DNA of 64,000 nucleotides from Nocardia kruczakiae NBRC 101016 (lineage in GTDB: Bacteria; Actinomycetota; Actinomycetes; Mycobacteriales; Mycobacteriaceae): contig NZ_BDBL01000003.1 of the NCBI RefSeq assembly GCF_001612965.1, forward strand, positions 246,206 to 310,205. The letters run 5' to 3'. Positions within the stretch are counted from its first letter, which is position 1. Each line of letters opens with the position of its first letter. The notes under the pieces are model-generated. The model was given only the letters and a program-made list of their open reading frames with translations. It ran no database searches and was not told the DNA's origin. Positions 46,762 through 56,213 of this stretch are shown here, piece by piece. Position numbers and translations under genes: made by a program.

Positions 46762-46868
46762 GGGGCGCCCGGCACTCGTGATCGGTTGCCCGGTACTCGT
46801 GCATGGCCGCCTGGCACTTCGTTCTTGGTTGCCCGCCGTTCGTTCATGGTCGCCCGGCGTTCGTTCTC
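46762..46868 (+). repeat. Imperfect tandem repeat, five units of 21-22 bp
   Basis: Units start at about 46762, 46784, 46805, 46827 and 46848 and follow the consensus GGTYGCCCGGCRYTCGTTCWT. The array lies between whiB2 and the convergent zincin-like gene in a 323-base non-coding stretch (46579-46901) without a recognised gene. At 46718-46740, just before it, is a copy of the GAAGCGAAGCG repeat family. Confidence 0.65.
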
Positions 46869-46901
46869 ATCGGCGAACGCGGTGACCGGCCGCTTCCATG
46901 C

Positions 46902-47378
46902 CTACTCCCCTGTCGGGTCGATGATCTCCGGATCTACGCCCAGGTAGGTGGCTAGCTGCTGGACCAATACCTCACGCAACAGGTCCAGCAGGTCTTCCGG
47001 GTCGTGAGCGCGGAGTTCGAGGGGTTTGCGGAACAGGACCACTCGGGCTCGGGTGGCTACGTTGTGGCGGTCGACTCCGGCCGGGATCAGGCGGGAGAGC
47101 GGGACCGGGCCGTCGGCGACCACCTCGTCGGGCCAGGTGACCGAATCCGGGTGCAGCGGACGGATCTTGGGGACGTCGTCGACCGCGATGTCGAGTTTGG
47201 TCAGGCGATCGTGCCAGCGGGCGTCCAGCGGGGCGAACGCCTCCAGCACCAGGCGGTCGAACTGCTGGCCGCGGGTGCGGCGCGCGGGCGCCGAGGGCGG
47301 CAGCATCGGTCCGCGCACGCCGCGGCCGCGGCGAACCACCGAACGGGTCGTCACCGGCCGCCTCTTCGATCGGGTCAT
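46902..47378 (-). CDS. Zincin-like (metallopeptidase-family) protein with degenerate active site
   Basis: A 158-residue protein of the Zincin_1-like family found beside whiB2 in mycobacteria (Rv3259). A basic N-terminal tail is followed by FDRLVLEAFAPLDARWHDRLTKLDIAVDDVP, ARVVLFRKPLELRA, DPEDLLDLLREVLVQQLATYLGVDPEIIDP. The HExxH zinc motif expected in the last helix is replaced by QQLATY, so peptidase activity is unlikely. ATG 47378 lies 8 bases after a TACTGT box. Divergent from the DUF3499 gene. Function unknown. Confidence 0.8.
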   Translation of the reverse strand: MTRSKRRPVTTRSVVRRGRGVRGPMLPPSAPARRTRGQQFDRLVLEAFAPLDARWHDRLTKLDIAVDDVPKIRPLHPDSVTWPDEVVADGPVPLSRLIPAGVDRHNVATRARVVLFRKPLELRAHDPEDLLDLLREVLVQQLATYLGVDPEIIDPTGE

Positions 47379-47518
47379 ACCTTGCGACAGTAGTCACCAC
47401 GCCGGCACCGAGGCCACGTGATCTCCCCGGAGCCGGAGCCCCGCGCGACCCGAAGTGGCCGGGGACCGGCCCGCGTGTCTGTCTGCGACACACGGCGTGG
47501 GGGGTTAGTCTGCTGGAT

Positions 47519-47917
47519 GTGATTCCCATGCGTCGTTGCTGCCGCCCAGGCTGCAAGAATCCGGCCGTCGCGACGCTCACCTATGTCTACTCGGACTCCA
47601 CCGCAGTCGTCGGCCCCCTCGCCACCGTCGCCGAACCGCACTCCTGGGATCTGTGCGAAACCCACGGCTCCCGCATCACCGCCCCCAAGGGCTGGGAACT
47701 GGTCCGGCACGAAGGCGGATTCTCCTCCAGCACACCGGACGACGACGACCTGACCGCACTGGCCGAGGCCGTCCGTGAAGCCGGGATGCGACGCCGCGCA
47801 CCGGAACCCGAACAGCGCGGCTACAGCGAGTACGCCCCGCCCCCGGCGCGACCCCAGCGGCCCGGCCGCACCGGCCGTCGCGGCCATCTACGGGTGCTAC
47901 CCGATCCCCCGAACTGA
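47519..47917 (+). CDS. DUF3499-family protein (Rv3258c-like)
   Basis: A 132-residue protein beginning with RRCCRPGCKNPAVATLTYVYSDSTAVVGPLATVAEPHSWDLCETHGSRITAPKGWELVRH, the highly conserved DUF3499 domain with a probable CC-C-C-H zinc-binding cluster. The C-terminal 60 residues are Pro/Arg-rich and variable. GTG 47519 sits 7 bases after TAGTCT, suggesting a leaderless message; ATG 47528 is the alternative. It precedes manB by 75 bp on the same strand. Function unknown; the zinc cluster suggests a binding role. Confidence 0.88.
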   Translation: MIPMRRCCRPGCKNPAVATLTYVYSDSTAVVGPLATVAEPHSWDLCETHGSRITAPKGWELVRHEGGFSSSTPDDDDLTALAEAVREAGMRRRAPEPEQRGYSEYAPPPARPQRPGRTGRRGHLRVLPDPPN

Positions 47918-47979
47918 GCCCGCACCACGCGCCGCACACGCGCGACCGGCCTGAAGCCCGGACCGGCACGCGGCCCTAT

Positions 47980-47985
47980 TAGGGT
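47980..47985 (+). promoter_or_regulatory. -10 box of leaderless manB transcript
   Basis: TAGGGT, 7 bases before ATG 47993. It indicates that manB-tobH-manA has its own promoter. Confidence 0.6.
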
Positions 47986-47992
47986 GTTGGTC

Positions 47993-49375
47993 ATGACAGT
48001 CGCCCGGTCTGCCGAGTCCGTTCACGCAGTTGTCAAGGCATACGACGTTCGCGGGGTTGTCGGGGAGCAGATCGACGCGGAATTCGTCCGCGACGTCGGC
48101 GCGGCCTTCGCCCGGCTGATGCGCACCGACACCACCCCCGCCACGCGCATCGTCATCGGTCACGATATGCGCGACTCCTCCCCGGGACTGGCCGCCGCCT
48201 TCGCCGACGGCGTCCTCGATCAGGGCCTCGACGTGGTTCACATCGGGCTCGCCTCCACCGACGAGCTCTACTTCGCCTCCGGCCATCTGCGGTGCCCCGG
48301 GGCCATGTTCACCGCCAGCCACAACCCCGCCCGCTACAACGGCATCAAGCTGTGCCGGGCCAACGCGCTGCCGGTCGGCCAGGAGACCGGGCTCGCGACC
48401 ATCGCCGAGGAACTCGTCGAGGGCGTGCCGGCCGGACCGGGCACCCGCGGCACCGCGACCGAACAGAACCTGCTCGATGCCTATGCCGAATTCCTGCGCG
48501 GGCTGGTCGATCTCGGCGCGATCCGGCCGCTGAAGATCGCCGTGGACGCCGGTAACGGGATGGGCGGCTATACGGTCCCCGCCGTGCTCGGTGCGGTGCC
48601 GCAGCTGACCATCGCCCCGCTCTACTTCGAACTCGACGGATCGTTCCCCAATCACGAGGCGAACCCGCTGGACCCGAAGAATCTGGTCGACCTGCAGAAG
48701 TACGTCCGCGAGACCGGCGCCGACATCGGCCTGGCATTCGACGGTGACGCCGACCGCTGCTTCGTCGTCGACGAGCGCGGCGAACCGGTCTCCCCCTCCG
48801 CGATCACCGCGCTGGTCGCGGAGCGCGAACTGGCGAAAGAGCCGGGCGCCACGATCATTCACAACCTGATCACCTCGCAGGCCGTGCCCGAACTGGTCAC
48901 CGAACTCGGCGGCACGCCCGTGCGCACCCGCGTCGGCCATTCCTTCATCAAGCAGCAGATGGCCTCGACCGGCGCGATCTTCGGCGGCGAGCATTCCGCC
49001 CACTACTACTTCCGCGACTTCTGGGGTGCCGACTCCGGTATGCTGGCCGCTCTGCACGTGCTGGCTGCCCTGGGCGAGAAGGACCGGCCGATGTCGGAGC
49101 TCGCGTCCTCGTACGCGACGTACGCGGCCTCCGGCGAGATCAACTCCACAGTGGCGGATGCGCAGGAGCGAACCCTGGCGGTGGTCACCGCATTCGAAGG
49201 GCGCGCGCAATCGGTGGACCGGCTCGACGGCGTGACCGTACGGCTGCCCGGACAGGCGTGGTTCAATCTGCGCGCATCCAACACCGAGCCGTTGTTGCGA
49301 CTCAACGTCGAGGCCCGTTCGCAGGAGGAAGTAGACGCACTCGTGACCGAGATTCTGAGCATCGTGCGCGGCTGA
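47993..49375 (+). CDS. manB: Phosphomannomutase/phosphoglucomutase ManB
   Basis: A 460-residue alpha-D-phosphohexomutase interconverting mannose-6-phosphate and mannose-1-phosphate for GDP-mannose. The phosphoserine loop TASHNPARYNG, metal loop DGDADRC, sugar-specificity loop GGEHSAHYYF and phosphate-binding RASNTEPLLR are complete. The start follows a leaderless -10 box. It is followed by a TobH-like gene and manA, mirroring Rv3257c-Rv3255c. Products feed lipomannan, lipoarabinomannan and PIM synthesis. Confidence 0.96.
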   Translation: MTVARSAESVHAVVKAYDVRGVVGEQIDAEFVRDVGAAFARLMRTDTTPATRIVIGHDMRDSSPGLAAAFADGVLDQGLDVVHIGLASTDELYFASGHLRCPGAMFTASHNPARYNGIKLCRANALPVGQETGLATIAEELVEGVPAGPGTRGTATEQNLLDAYAEFLRGLVDLGAIRPLKIAVDAGNGMGGYTVPAVLGAVPQLTIAPLYFELDGSFPNHEANPLDPKNLVDLQKYVRETGADIGLAFDGDADRCFVVDERGEPVSPSAITALVAERELAKEPGATIIHNLITSQAVPELVTELGGTPVRTRVGHSFIKQQMASTGAIFGGEHSAHYYFRDFWGADSGMLAALHVLAALGEKDRPMSELASSYATYAASGEINSTVADAQERTLAVVTAFEGRAQSVDRLDGVTVRLPGQAWFNLRASNTEPLLRLNVEARSQEEVDALVTEILSIVRG

Positions 49376-49467
49376 CTGGAATAGTGGAATCACAGGGCTT
49401 GGATTCGCCCGGGGACAACGACATCCCCCGGCGTGGTGACCCGATTGAGGGGAGGTGGCAACGCCCG

Positions 49468-50667
49468 ATGATCGCAGGGACACCCGTACTCGACCTCGAT
49501 GACGTCGCCTCGTTGGAGGCCGCGGACTCCGGGGGAATTCTCCGTTCGGCCGCCTCCGGAGGCGCCCAGGTGCGTGCCACCGCGGCCGCCGTCGCCGAAA
49601 ACGCGCTCAGCCGGCTCGACGGTCTGCGGCCGCGAAGTCTGGTGCTGGTCTCCGGCACCGGGCGCGCGGCCCGCGCGGCCACTCTGCTGCAGGCCGCGTT
49701 CGGCGACAGCGCGGGGCTGCCCATCATCAGCGCCACCACGATTCCGCAGTGGGTCGGCTCGCTGGACGTGGTGGTCGTCGCCGGTGACGACTCGGCCGAT
49801 CCGCGACTGACCGGCGCCGTCGACCGAGCGCTGCGCCGCGGCGCCGAAGTCGTGGTCGCCGCGCCCGACGAGGGTCCGATGCGAGCCGCGGCCGCCGGAC
49901 GCGCGGCCATGCTGCCGCCGCGGATCCGCGTGCTCGACCACAACCGGATGCTGCGATTCGTCGCGGTCGGCATCGCGGTGCTGCAGGCCGTCGACCCGCT
50001 GCATATCGGGCCGCTGGTCCCGAACCTCGATCAGCTCGCCGACGTGCTCGATGCCGAGGCGCTGCGCGACGGCCCGCACCACGAGGTCTTCCACAACCCC
50101 GCCAAAACCCTCGCCGCGCGGATGCGGGAACGGCGGCTGGTGCTGACCGGCGATTCCCCCGCCGCCGCGGTGGTGGCCGAGCACGGCGCCGAGGTGTTGT
50201 TGCAGACGGCGGGACAGATCGCGGCCGCCGTCGACCTCACCGAGGCCGTGGCCGCGAACGCGCGACTGATCGAATCCGCGGAGACGACCGCACCCGGTTA
50301 CGATCCGCTGTTCCACGACGAGCAACTGGACGGGCCGGCCCCGGTCGATCGGGCCCGGGTGTTCGTGGTGAGCGCCGACGGCGATCAGGTCGCGGCCCGG
50401 CGCCGGCTGGCCGTCTTCGGCGCGGGCGCGGGCATCGTCGACGCCGATCTGGTCAACGTCGACATCGAGCTGATGCGCACCGAGGCGAGTGTGCCGCGCG
50501 ATACCGGTGCGGGCGAACCCCAGGCGCCGGCGACCGGGCGCGGCAGCGAGCTGGAACAACTGGCGGTGCTGGTGCTGCGGCTGGAAATGGCCGCCGCCTA
50601 TCTGCGTCTGCTCGGCGGCCCCCCAGCCGCGAGCCGTCCCGCCCACTACGACGGGGGCCACTACTAG
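49468..50667 (+). CDS. SIS-fold protein, TobH-like (Rv3256c family)
   Basis: A 399-residue protein with two sugar-isomerase-like halves: SLVLVSGTGRAARAATLLQAAFG...LDVVVVAGDDSADPRLTGAVDRALRRGAEVVVAAPDEGP in the first, and a second, Ala-rich C-terminal half. It sits between manB and manA in all mycolate producers I know of and overlaps manA by one base (TAGTG). The conserved catalytic residues of phosphoglucose/phosphomannose isomerases are hard to identify, so the activity is uncertain. ATG 49468 matches homologue length; GGAGG lies 12 bases upstream. Involvement in mannose metabolism is inferred from context. Confidence 0.82.
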   Translation: MIAGTPVLDLDDVASLEAADSGGILRSAASGGAQVRATAAAVAENALSRLDGLRPRSLVLVSGTGRAARAATLLQAAFGDSAGLPIISATTIPQWVGSLDVVVVAGDDSADPRLTGAVDRALRRGAEVVVAAPDEGPMRAAAAGRAAMLPPRIRVLDHNRMLRFVAVGIAVLQAVDPLHIGPLVPNLDQLADVLDAEALRDGPHHEVFHNPAKTLAARMRERRLVLTGDSPAAAVVAEHGAEVLLQTAGQIAAAVDLTEAVAANARLIESAETTAPGYDPLFHDEQLDGPAPVDRARVFVVSADGDQVAARRRLAVFGAGAGIVDADLVNVDIELMRTEASVPRDTGAGEPQAPATGRGSELEQLAVLVLRLEMAAAYLRLLGGPPAASRPAHYDGGHY

Positions 50668-51902
50668 TGCACGAACTCGTTGGTGCGTTGCGTTCCTATG
50701 CCTGGGGATCTCGCACCGCACTCGCTCAGCTGTGCGGCCGGGAGGTTCCCTCCCCCCATCCCGAGGCCGAACTGTGGTTCGGCGCCCACCCCGCCGACCC
50801 GGCGAAGGTCCTCGCCGACGGCACCGGTCGTTCGCTGCTGGAACTGCTCGAGGCCGAGCCGAACCGGGAGCTGGGCGCCGTGGCCTCGGCATTCGGCGGC
50901 CGCCTGCCGTTCCTGCTGAAGATCCTGGCCGCCGAGGAACCGCTGTCGCTGCAGGCGCATCCCAGCGCCGATCAGGCCCGCTACGGATTCGAACGGGAGA
51001 ACCACACGCGGGTGCCGCTGGATTCCCCCATGCGCAACTACCGCGACGACTCCCACAAACCCGAACTGGTGGTGGCACTCGACCGCTTCGAGGCGCTGGC
51101 CGGTTTCCGCGATCCGCTGCGCACCGTCGACCTGCTGAACTCACTGGCCGTGCCGGAGCTGGTGCAGTACACCGAACTGCTTGCCGCCCAGCCGGATTCG
51201 GGCGGCCTGCGCGCTCTGTTCACCACCTGGATCACCCTGCCGCAGGCCATGCTGGCCACCCTGCTGCCGAAGGTCCTCGACGGATGCGTGCGCTATCTCA
51301 AACAGGTCGACCCGCTCGAATCCCCCAGGCAGGCCAAGGAATTCGCGGCCGAAGCGCGCACCACCCTGGAGCTGGCCGAGGCGTATCCCGGTGATGCCGG
51401 AGTGCTGGCGGCCCTGCTGCTGAACCGGTTGACACTGGAACCCGGACAGGGCCTGTTCCTGGCCGCCGGCAGCCTGCACGCCTATCTGCGCGGTATGGGC
51501 GTCGAGATCATGGCCAATTCGGACAATGTGCTGCGCGGCGGGCTCACTCCCAAGCACGTCGACGTGCCCGAGCTGCTGCGGGTGCTCGATTTCGAACCGC
51601 TGCGCACGCCGATCATCGAACCCGAACCGGTCGATGAGAACTCGTTCCGGTACCCGACGCCCGCCCCGGAGTTCGCGCTGCGACGCTTCGAATTACCCGA
51701 GGATGCCGCGGCGGTCGACATTCCGCGGGTCGGACCCGGCATCATGCTGGTGACGGCCGGCACCGTGGCGCTGTCGCAGGCCGGGAACGAATTGCCGATC
51801 GCCGCCGGCAGCGCCGCGTGGATCTCGGCCACCGATACCGATATCCGGGCGCGAGCTCTCGGCGGCCCCGCGCAGCTGTTCTGCGCGTGTGTGGGCGAGT
51901 GA
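50667..51902 (+). CDS. manA: Mannose-6-phosphate isomerase, class I
   Basis: A zinc cupin isomerase of 411 residues connecting fructose-6-phosphate and mannose-6-phosphate. Visible are the start YAWGSRTALAQL, AELWFGAHP, the zinc-site motif PLSLQAHPSADQA, SHKPELVVALDRFEALAGFR, and the C-terminal SLHAYLRGMGVEIMANSDNVLRGGLTPKHVDV. The GTG start overlaps the TobH stop, so the three genes are one operon supplying mannose-1-phosphate. The final GDP-mannose step is encoded by manC, about 3.2 kb away on the other strand. Confidence 0.96.
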   Translation: MHELVGALRSYAWGSRTALAQLCGREVPSPHPEAELWFGAHPADPAKVLADGTGRSLLELLEAEPNRELGAVASAFGGRLPFLLKILAAEEPLSLQAHPSADQARYGFERENHTRVPLDSPMRNYRDDSHKPELVVALDRFEALAGFRDPLRTVDLLNSLAVPELVQYTELLAAQPDSGGLRALFTTWITLPQAMLATLLPKVLDGCVRYLKQVDPLESPRQAKEFAAEARTTLELAEAYPGDAGVLAALLLNRLTLEPGQGLFLAAGSLHAYLRGMGVEIMANSDNVLRGGLTPKHVDVPELLRVLDFEPLRTPIIEPEPVDENSFRYPTPAPEFALRRFELPEDAAAVDIPRVGPGIMLVTAGTVALSQAGNELPIAAGSAAWISATDTDIRARALGGPAQLFCACVGE

Positions 51903-51994
51903 GGGCGCGGCCGGTTCGGCCGCTTTAGTAGATTGATCGAACAAATCGGACATCTACCGGCGTGCGCCGGGGACGAAAGGACCGGGGCTGCACC

Positions 51995-52915
51995 ATGTCT
52001 GCTGGTGGCGGGAAGAAGGCGATCTTCGCGGCGTTGAGCGCGAATGCCGGTATCGCGGTGGCGAAATTCGTCGGCGCCGCGATCACCGGTTCCGGATCGA
52101 TGCTGGCCGAGGCCGTGCACTCGGTGGCCGACACCGGTAATCAGGGATTGCTGTTGCTCGGGCAGAAGCGTGCCGAGCAGGAGGCCGACGATCTGCATCC
52201 GTTCGGCTACGGGCGCAACCGCTACTTCTACTCGTTCGTCGTGGCGCTGGTGCTGTTCTCCCTCGGCTCGATGTACGCGATCTACGAGGGTGTGCACAAG
52301 ATCCAGCATCCGGAGGAATTGACCTCCCCCCTGGTGGCGATCGTGATCCTGGCTATCGCGTCGGCGCTCGAGGGTTACAGCTTCATGACCGCGATGCGGG
52401 AATCCGCACCACTGCGCGAGGGTGCGAGCTGGTGGCGGTTCATCCGCAACTCGCGCAGCCCGGAACTGCCCGTGGTGCTGCTCGAGGACACCGGTGCGCT
52501 CATCGGTCTGCTGATCGCACTGGCCGCGGTGATTCTGACGGTGGTGACCGACAACGCGATCTGGGACGGCATCGGCACCCTCGGTATCGGCCTGCTGCTC
52601 GGTGTCATCGCGGTCGTGCTGATCGTGGAGATGAAGAGCCTGCTGATCGGCGAGGGTGCGACGCCCGCACAGGACGCGGCGATCCGCGCGCAGCTGGTCG
52701 ACGGCGAGCGCATCGACCGGGTCATCCACCTGCGCACCGAATACCTCGGCCCGGAGGAGATGCTCGTGGCGGCGAAGGTGTCGATCGTGCCCGGACTGGA
52801 GATCGCCGATATCGCCGCCGCGATCGACGACGCCGAAGCCCGGGTGCGGGCGGCCGTCCCCGCCGCCCGGGTGATGTACATCGAGCCGGATCTGTACCGC
52901 ACCCAGCCGGTGTAG
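51995..52915 (+). CDS. Cation diffusion facilitator (CDF) family transporter
   Basis: A 306-residue inner-membrane protein with about six helices and a cytoplasmic C-terminal domain. The CDF start KKAIFAALSANAGIAVAKFVGAAITGSGSMLAEAVHSVADTGNQGLLLLG contains the conserved acidic pattern of the transport site, and ARVMYIEPDLY ends the protein. The second-site motif LLEDTGALIGLLIAL is present. Members export Zn2+, Fe2+, Co2+ or Mn2+ by proton antiport; the specific metal cannot be assigned. ATG 51995 is chosen. It follows manA by 92 bp. Confidence 0.9.
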   Translation: MSAGGGKKAIFAALSANAGIAVAKFVGAAITGSGSMLAEAVHSVADTGNQGLLLLGQKRAEQEADDLHPFGYGRNRYFYSFVVALVLFSLGSMYAIYEGVHKIQHPEELTSPLVAIVILAIASALEGYSFMTAMRESAPLREGASWWRFIRNSRSPELPVVLLEDTGALIGLLIALAAVILTVVTDNAIWDGIGTLGIGLLLGVIAVVLIVEMKSLLIGEGATPAQDAAIRAQLVDGERIDRVIHLRTEYLGPEEMLVAAKVSIVPGLEIADIAAAIDDAEARVRAAVPAARVMYIEPDLYRTQPV

Positions 52916-52939
52916 ACCCGCGGATGCGCGACGTGCGGC

Positions 52940-54391
52940 TCAGCTCGTCGCGCCGAGCAGGACGGCCGGGTCGGCGCGGATGCCGAACCGCTCGCGCAGC
53001 GCACGGGTCGCGGCGTGCATGCCGCACATGCCGTGCACGCCGGGACCCGGCGGCGTCGCCGCGGAGCACAGGTACACGCCGGGAAGTGGTGTGGCGTAAG
53101 GATTCCAGCGCGGAGTCGGGCGGAAGATCGTCTGGGCCAGGGTCATCGCGCCGGCCGCGATATCGCCGCCGACATAGTTGGCGTTGTGCGCGGGCATGCG
53201 TGCCGCCGGACGCACATGAGTGGCCTGGATCAGATCACGGAAGCCGGGGGCGAAGCGTTCGAGTTGCGCGACGACGTCGCGACTCACGTCGCGGCCGGAT
53301 CCGTTGGGTACGTGGGCATAGGCGTAGAGCGTGTGGTTGCCGCCGGGAGCCCGGGACGAATCGACCACGCCCGGCTGGATCACCAGAACGTACGGCCGCT
53401 CGGCGTGCCGGCCCGACGCGACGAGACGTTCGACGGCCATCGCCTCGGCTCGCGTGCCGACGACATGGACGGTGCCCGCGGCCGCCAGCTCCGTCGCCTG
53501 CCACGGCACCGGACCCGACAGGGCGAAATCCACCTTGCATGCCGCACCGCCGAATCGATAGCGCTGCAACCGGTTTCGATACACCGTGGGCACTCGCGCG
53601 ATCCGCAGCAGTTCCGTGGGCGCGGTGTCGAGCAGAACCGTTCGCACACCGGCGAATTCGTCCAGTGAATCGACGCGGTGCCCGGTGTGGACGCGCCCGC
53701 CGTGGCGTTCCAGATCGGCGATCAGCGCATCGACGATGGCCTGCGAGCCGCCGCGCGGAATCGGCCAGCCGCCCACATGGCCGAGGGTGCCCAGCAGCAA
53801 CGCCACGCCGGCCGCCGAGAACTGCCGCGGCGGCATGATGGCGTGCGCGCTCACCCCGGTGAACAGTGCCGCCGCACGTTCCTCGCGAAAACGCAGGTCC
53901 CACAGCGGAGATGCCTGCTCGAACAGTCGGCGGCCGAAGCGCAGCGCGGACGATGGATCACGAGGAATATGGCGCAGGTCCGACATCCCGAGCTCCACCA
54001 CCGCCTCCCACTGTCGCACCAGCGGGGCGAACAGGCGCCGCCACGTCGCACCGTCGCGGCCCAGCCCCTCGACCGTCCGGTCCAGATCCCGCCAGGCCGA
54101 CGCGGCGACCCCGCCGTCGAGCGGATGTCCGTAGGAGATCGCGGGAGTCACCAATTCGACGCCGTGCGCGCCGAGATCGAAGGCGCGGAAGAACGGGGAT
54201 GCCAGCGCCATCGGATGCGCGCCCGCGCACACGTCGTGGTGATATCCGGGCAGGGTGAGCTCCGCGGTACGGCAGCCGCCACCGGCACTATGCGCGGCTT
54301 CGAACACCTCCACCTCGAGCCCCGCGCGAGCCAGCAGCACCGCCGCGGCCAGACCGTTGGGCCCGGAGCCGACCACCACCGCGTCCGCCAT
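52940..54391 (-). CDS. FAD-dependent phytoene desaturase-like oxidoreductase
   Basis: A 483-residue flavoprotein of the CrtI-like family (as in eukaryotic PYROXD2). N-terminal dinucleotide fold [28 protein letters not shown] and [27 protein letters not shown]-terminal FAD motif [24 protein letters not shown]. Start ATG 54391 is 7 bases after a TACAGT box (54399-54404). No phytoene synthase or other carotenoid gene is nearby, so a carotenoid role is doubtful. A TetR gene lies immediately upstream on the same strand. Confidence 0.88.
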   Translation of the reverse strand: MADAVVVGSGPNGLAAAVLLARAGLEVEVFEAAHSAGGGCRTAELTLPGYHHDVCAGAHPMALASPFFRAFDLGAHGVELVTPAISYGHPLDGGVAASAWRDLDRTVEGLGRDGATWRRLFAPLVRQWEAVVELGMSDLRHIPRDPSSALRFGRRLFEQASPLWDLRFREERAAALFTGVSAHAIMPPRQFSAAGVALLLGTLGHVGGWPIPRGGSQAIVDALIADLERHGGRVHTGHRVDSLDEFAGVRTVLLDTAPTELLRIARVPTVYRNRLQRYRFGGAACKVDFALSGPVPWQATELAAAGTVHVVGTRAEAMAVERLVASGRHAERPYVLVIQPGVVDSSRAPGGNHTLYAYAHVPNGSGRDVSRDVVAQLERFAPGFRDLIQATHVRPAARMPAHNANYVGGDIAAGAMTLAQTIFRPTPRWNPYATPLPGVYLCSAATPPGPGVHGMCGMHAATRALRERFGIRADPAVLLGATS

Positions 54392-54398
54392 GAGCACC

Positions 54399-54404
54399 AC
54401 TGTA
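54399..54404 (-). promoter_or_regulatory. -10 box of leaderless crtI-like transcript
   Basis: TACAGT on the minus strand, 7 bases before ATG 54391. Confidence 0.5.
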
Positions 54405-54432
54405 GGGCCCGGAAACCGAGGGGCTCAGTGGA

Positions 54433-55005
54433 TCAACTCCGGGTGGCCCAGCGGATGAGCACGTCCATGCGCTGTTCCCACAGATCCGGGCGGAGGCGAT
54501 GACTGCGGTCCAGCGCCGCCAGCCCGTGCAGCGTGCTCCAGAACACCTCGGTGTAGGCCCCGGTGGCGGCTTCGGGGACCAGCGGGCGGAACAACCGCTC
54601 GAGCTCCTCGAAACAGTCGCGCAGGGTCTGGGGTGCGTCGGGACCGAAGGGCAGTTCGGTGTCGAGGAGCAACATGGCGTCGTAGAGGGCGGCGTTGTCG
54701 GCCGCGAAATTCAGATAGGCCCGGGCGACCGCCTCCATCGCGGCACCGGGGCCGTCGGCCTGCTCGTGGGCGGCGCGGAGCACATCCCGCAACTGGCCGA
54801 TCCCCTCCTCGGCCACGGCCGAGACGATTGCCCGCTTTCCCGAGAAGTGGCTGTAGAGCACGGGCTGGCTGTATTCGATGCGCTCGGCGAGCCGGCGCAC
54901 GGTCACCGCATCCCAGCCGTCGGATTCGGCCAGTTCACGCGCACTGTCGATGATCGCCTGCCGGCGCTGGGCGCGTTCGCGTTCCTTGCGTTCCTGAACC
55001 GTCAT
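54433..55005 (-). CDS. TetR-family regulator
   Basis: This 190-residue repressor has the [37 protein letters not shown] near the N-terminus. The C-terminal domain ends in [29 protein letters not shown], the TetR_C_25-like (WHG-type) arrangement. ATG 55005 is 6 bases after TAGAAT, and the -10 box overlaps an inverted repeat, so it should repress itself. The crtI-like gene, 41 bp downstream on the same strand, is the likely target or partner. Ligand unknown. Confidence 0.9.
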   Translation of the reverse strand: MTVQERKERERAQRRQAIIDSARELAESDGWDAVTVRRLAERIEYSQPVLYSHFSGKRAIVSAVAEEGIGQLRDVLRAAHEQADGPGAAMEAVARAYLNFAADNAALYDAMLLLDTELPFGPDAPQTLRDCFEELERLFRPLVPEAATGAYTEVFWSTLHGLAALDRSHRLRPDLWEQRMDVLIRWATRS

Positions 55006-55011
55006 ACCGAA

Positions 55012-55028
55012 ATTCTAGCAACGCTAGA
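55012..55028 (-). promoter_or_regulatory. TetR autoregulatory operator overlapping the -10 box
   Basis: TCTAGC-AAC-GCTAGA (55014-55028), a perfect inverted repeat, overlaps the -10 box TAGAAT (55012-55017 on the minus strand) of the leaderless tetR transcript. Confidence 0.65.
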
Positions 55029-55078
55029 TTTGCCTCGGTACCGATGCGCGGTAGGGCGACGGCGAGCGATCGCCGGAC

Positions 55079-56152
55079 CTAGACGTCGGTGGAGAAGCGG
55101 ATCCCGCCGTCGGGCAGATCGACGCCCGGCCAGATGCGGGCACCGCGCAGCAACTCACAGCGGGCGCCGACGCTGGCGCCGTCACCGATCACCGCATCAC
55201 GGACCAGCGCCCGCGGCCCGATGCGCGCACCGAATCCGATGATCGAGCGCTCCACGGTGGCCCCGGCCTCGACCCGGGCGCCGTCGAACAGCACCGCACC
55301 GTCGAGTCGCGCACCGGCGCCGACCTCGGCGCCGCGTCCCACGACCGTGCCGCCGATCAGCAGCGCGCCCGGCGCGACACCGGCACCGGGGTGGACCAGC
55401 GATTCCCCGCGCTGCCCCGGCAGCGCCGGCGAGGGCGCGATCCCGCGCACCAGATCGGCGGACCCGCGCACGAAATCCTCGGGCGTCCCCATATCGCGCC
55501 AGTACGAGGCGTCGACATGCCCCTGGATGTGGGCGCCCTCGGCCAGCAGCGACGGGAACACCTCGCGCTCCACCGATACCGGGCGGCCACTCGGGATCTT
55601 CTCGATGTACTCACGGCGGAAGACGTAGCAGCCGGCGTTGATCTGGTCGGTCGGCGGATCCTGGGTCTTCTCCAGGAAGGCGGTGACCCGGCCGGTCTCG
55701 TCGGTGGGCACGCATCCGAAGGCGCGCGGATCACCGACGCGGACCAGATGCAGGGTCACATCGGCACGGGTCGAGGCGTGCGTGTCGAGAACGGCCCCCA
55801 GATCGGCGCCGCCGAGGACGTCACCGTTGAAGACCATCACGTTGTCGGCGCGCAGCTTCGGCAGCACGTTGCGGATGCCGCCGCCGGTCCCCAGCGGTTC
55901 GGTCTCGGTGACGTATTCGAGGTCGAGGCCGAGCTCGGCGCCGTCGCCGAAATGTTCCTCGAAGACCTCCGCCTTGAACGATGTGCCCAGCACCACATGG
56001 GTGATGCCGGCATCGGCGATCCGGGCCAGCAGATGGTGCAGGAACGGCAGACCGGCGACCGGCAGCATCGGTTTCGGCGCCGAGAGCGTCAGCGGGCGCA
56101 GCCGGGTGCCCTGGCCACCGACCAGGATCACGGCATCAGTTGCGGTGTCCAC
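55079..56152 (-). CDS. manC: Mannose-1-phosphate guanylyltransferase-type nucleotidyltransferase ManC
   Basis: This 357-residue NDP-sugar pyrophosphorylase has the signature VILVGGQGTRLRPLTLSAPKPMLPV, metal site FNGDVLGG, INAGCYVF, and a C-terminal left-handed beta-helix (hexapeptide repeats, GARLDGAVLFDGARVEAGATVERSIIG...). It most likely makes GDP-mannose (Rv3264c-like). The order manC-wbbL-rmlD on the minus strand is conserved in mycobacteria. Gap to wbbL is 61 bp. An alternative sugar or nucleotide specificity cannot be excluded from sequence alone. Confidence 0.9.
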   Translation of the reverse strand: MDTATDAVILVGGQGTRLRPLTLSAPKPMLPVAGLPFLHHLLARIADAGITHVVLGTSFKAEVFEEHFGDGAELGLDLEYVTETEPLGTGGGIRNVLPKLRADNVMVFNGDVLGGADLGAVLDTHASTRADVTLHLVRVGDPRAFGCVPTDETGRVTAFLEKTQDPPTDQINAGCYVFRREYIEKIPSGRPVSVEREVFPSLLAEGAHIQGHVDASYWRDMGTPEDFVRGSADLVRGIAPSPALPGQRGESLVHPGAGVAPGALLIGGTVVGRGAEVGAGARLDGAVLFDGARVEAGATVERSIIGFGARIGPRALVRDAVIGDGASVGARCELLRGARIWPGVDLPDGGIRFSTDV

Positions 56153-56213
56153 GCCCGCTCCCTCCCGAATTGTCCGGCATCAGTCTTCCCCTTTTTCAGG
56201 TTCGGTCCACGCG

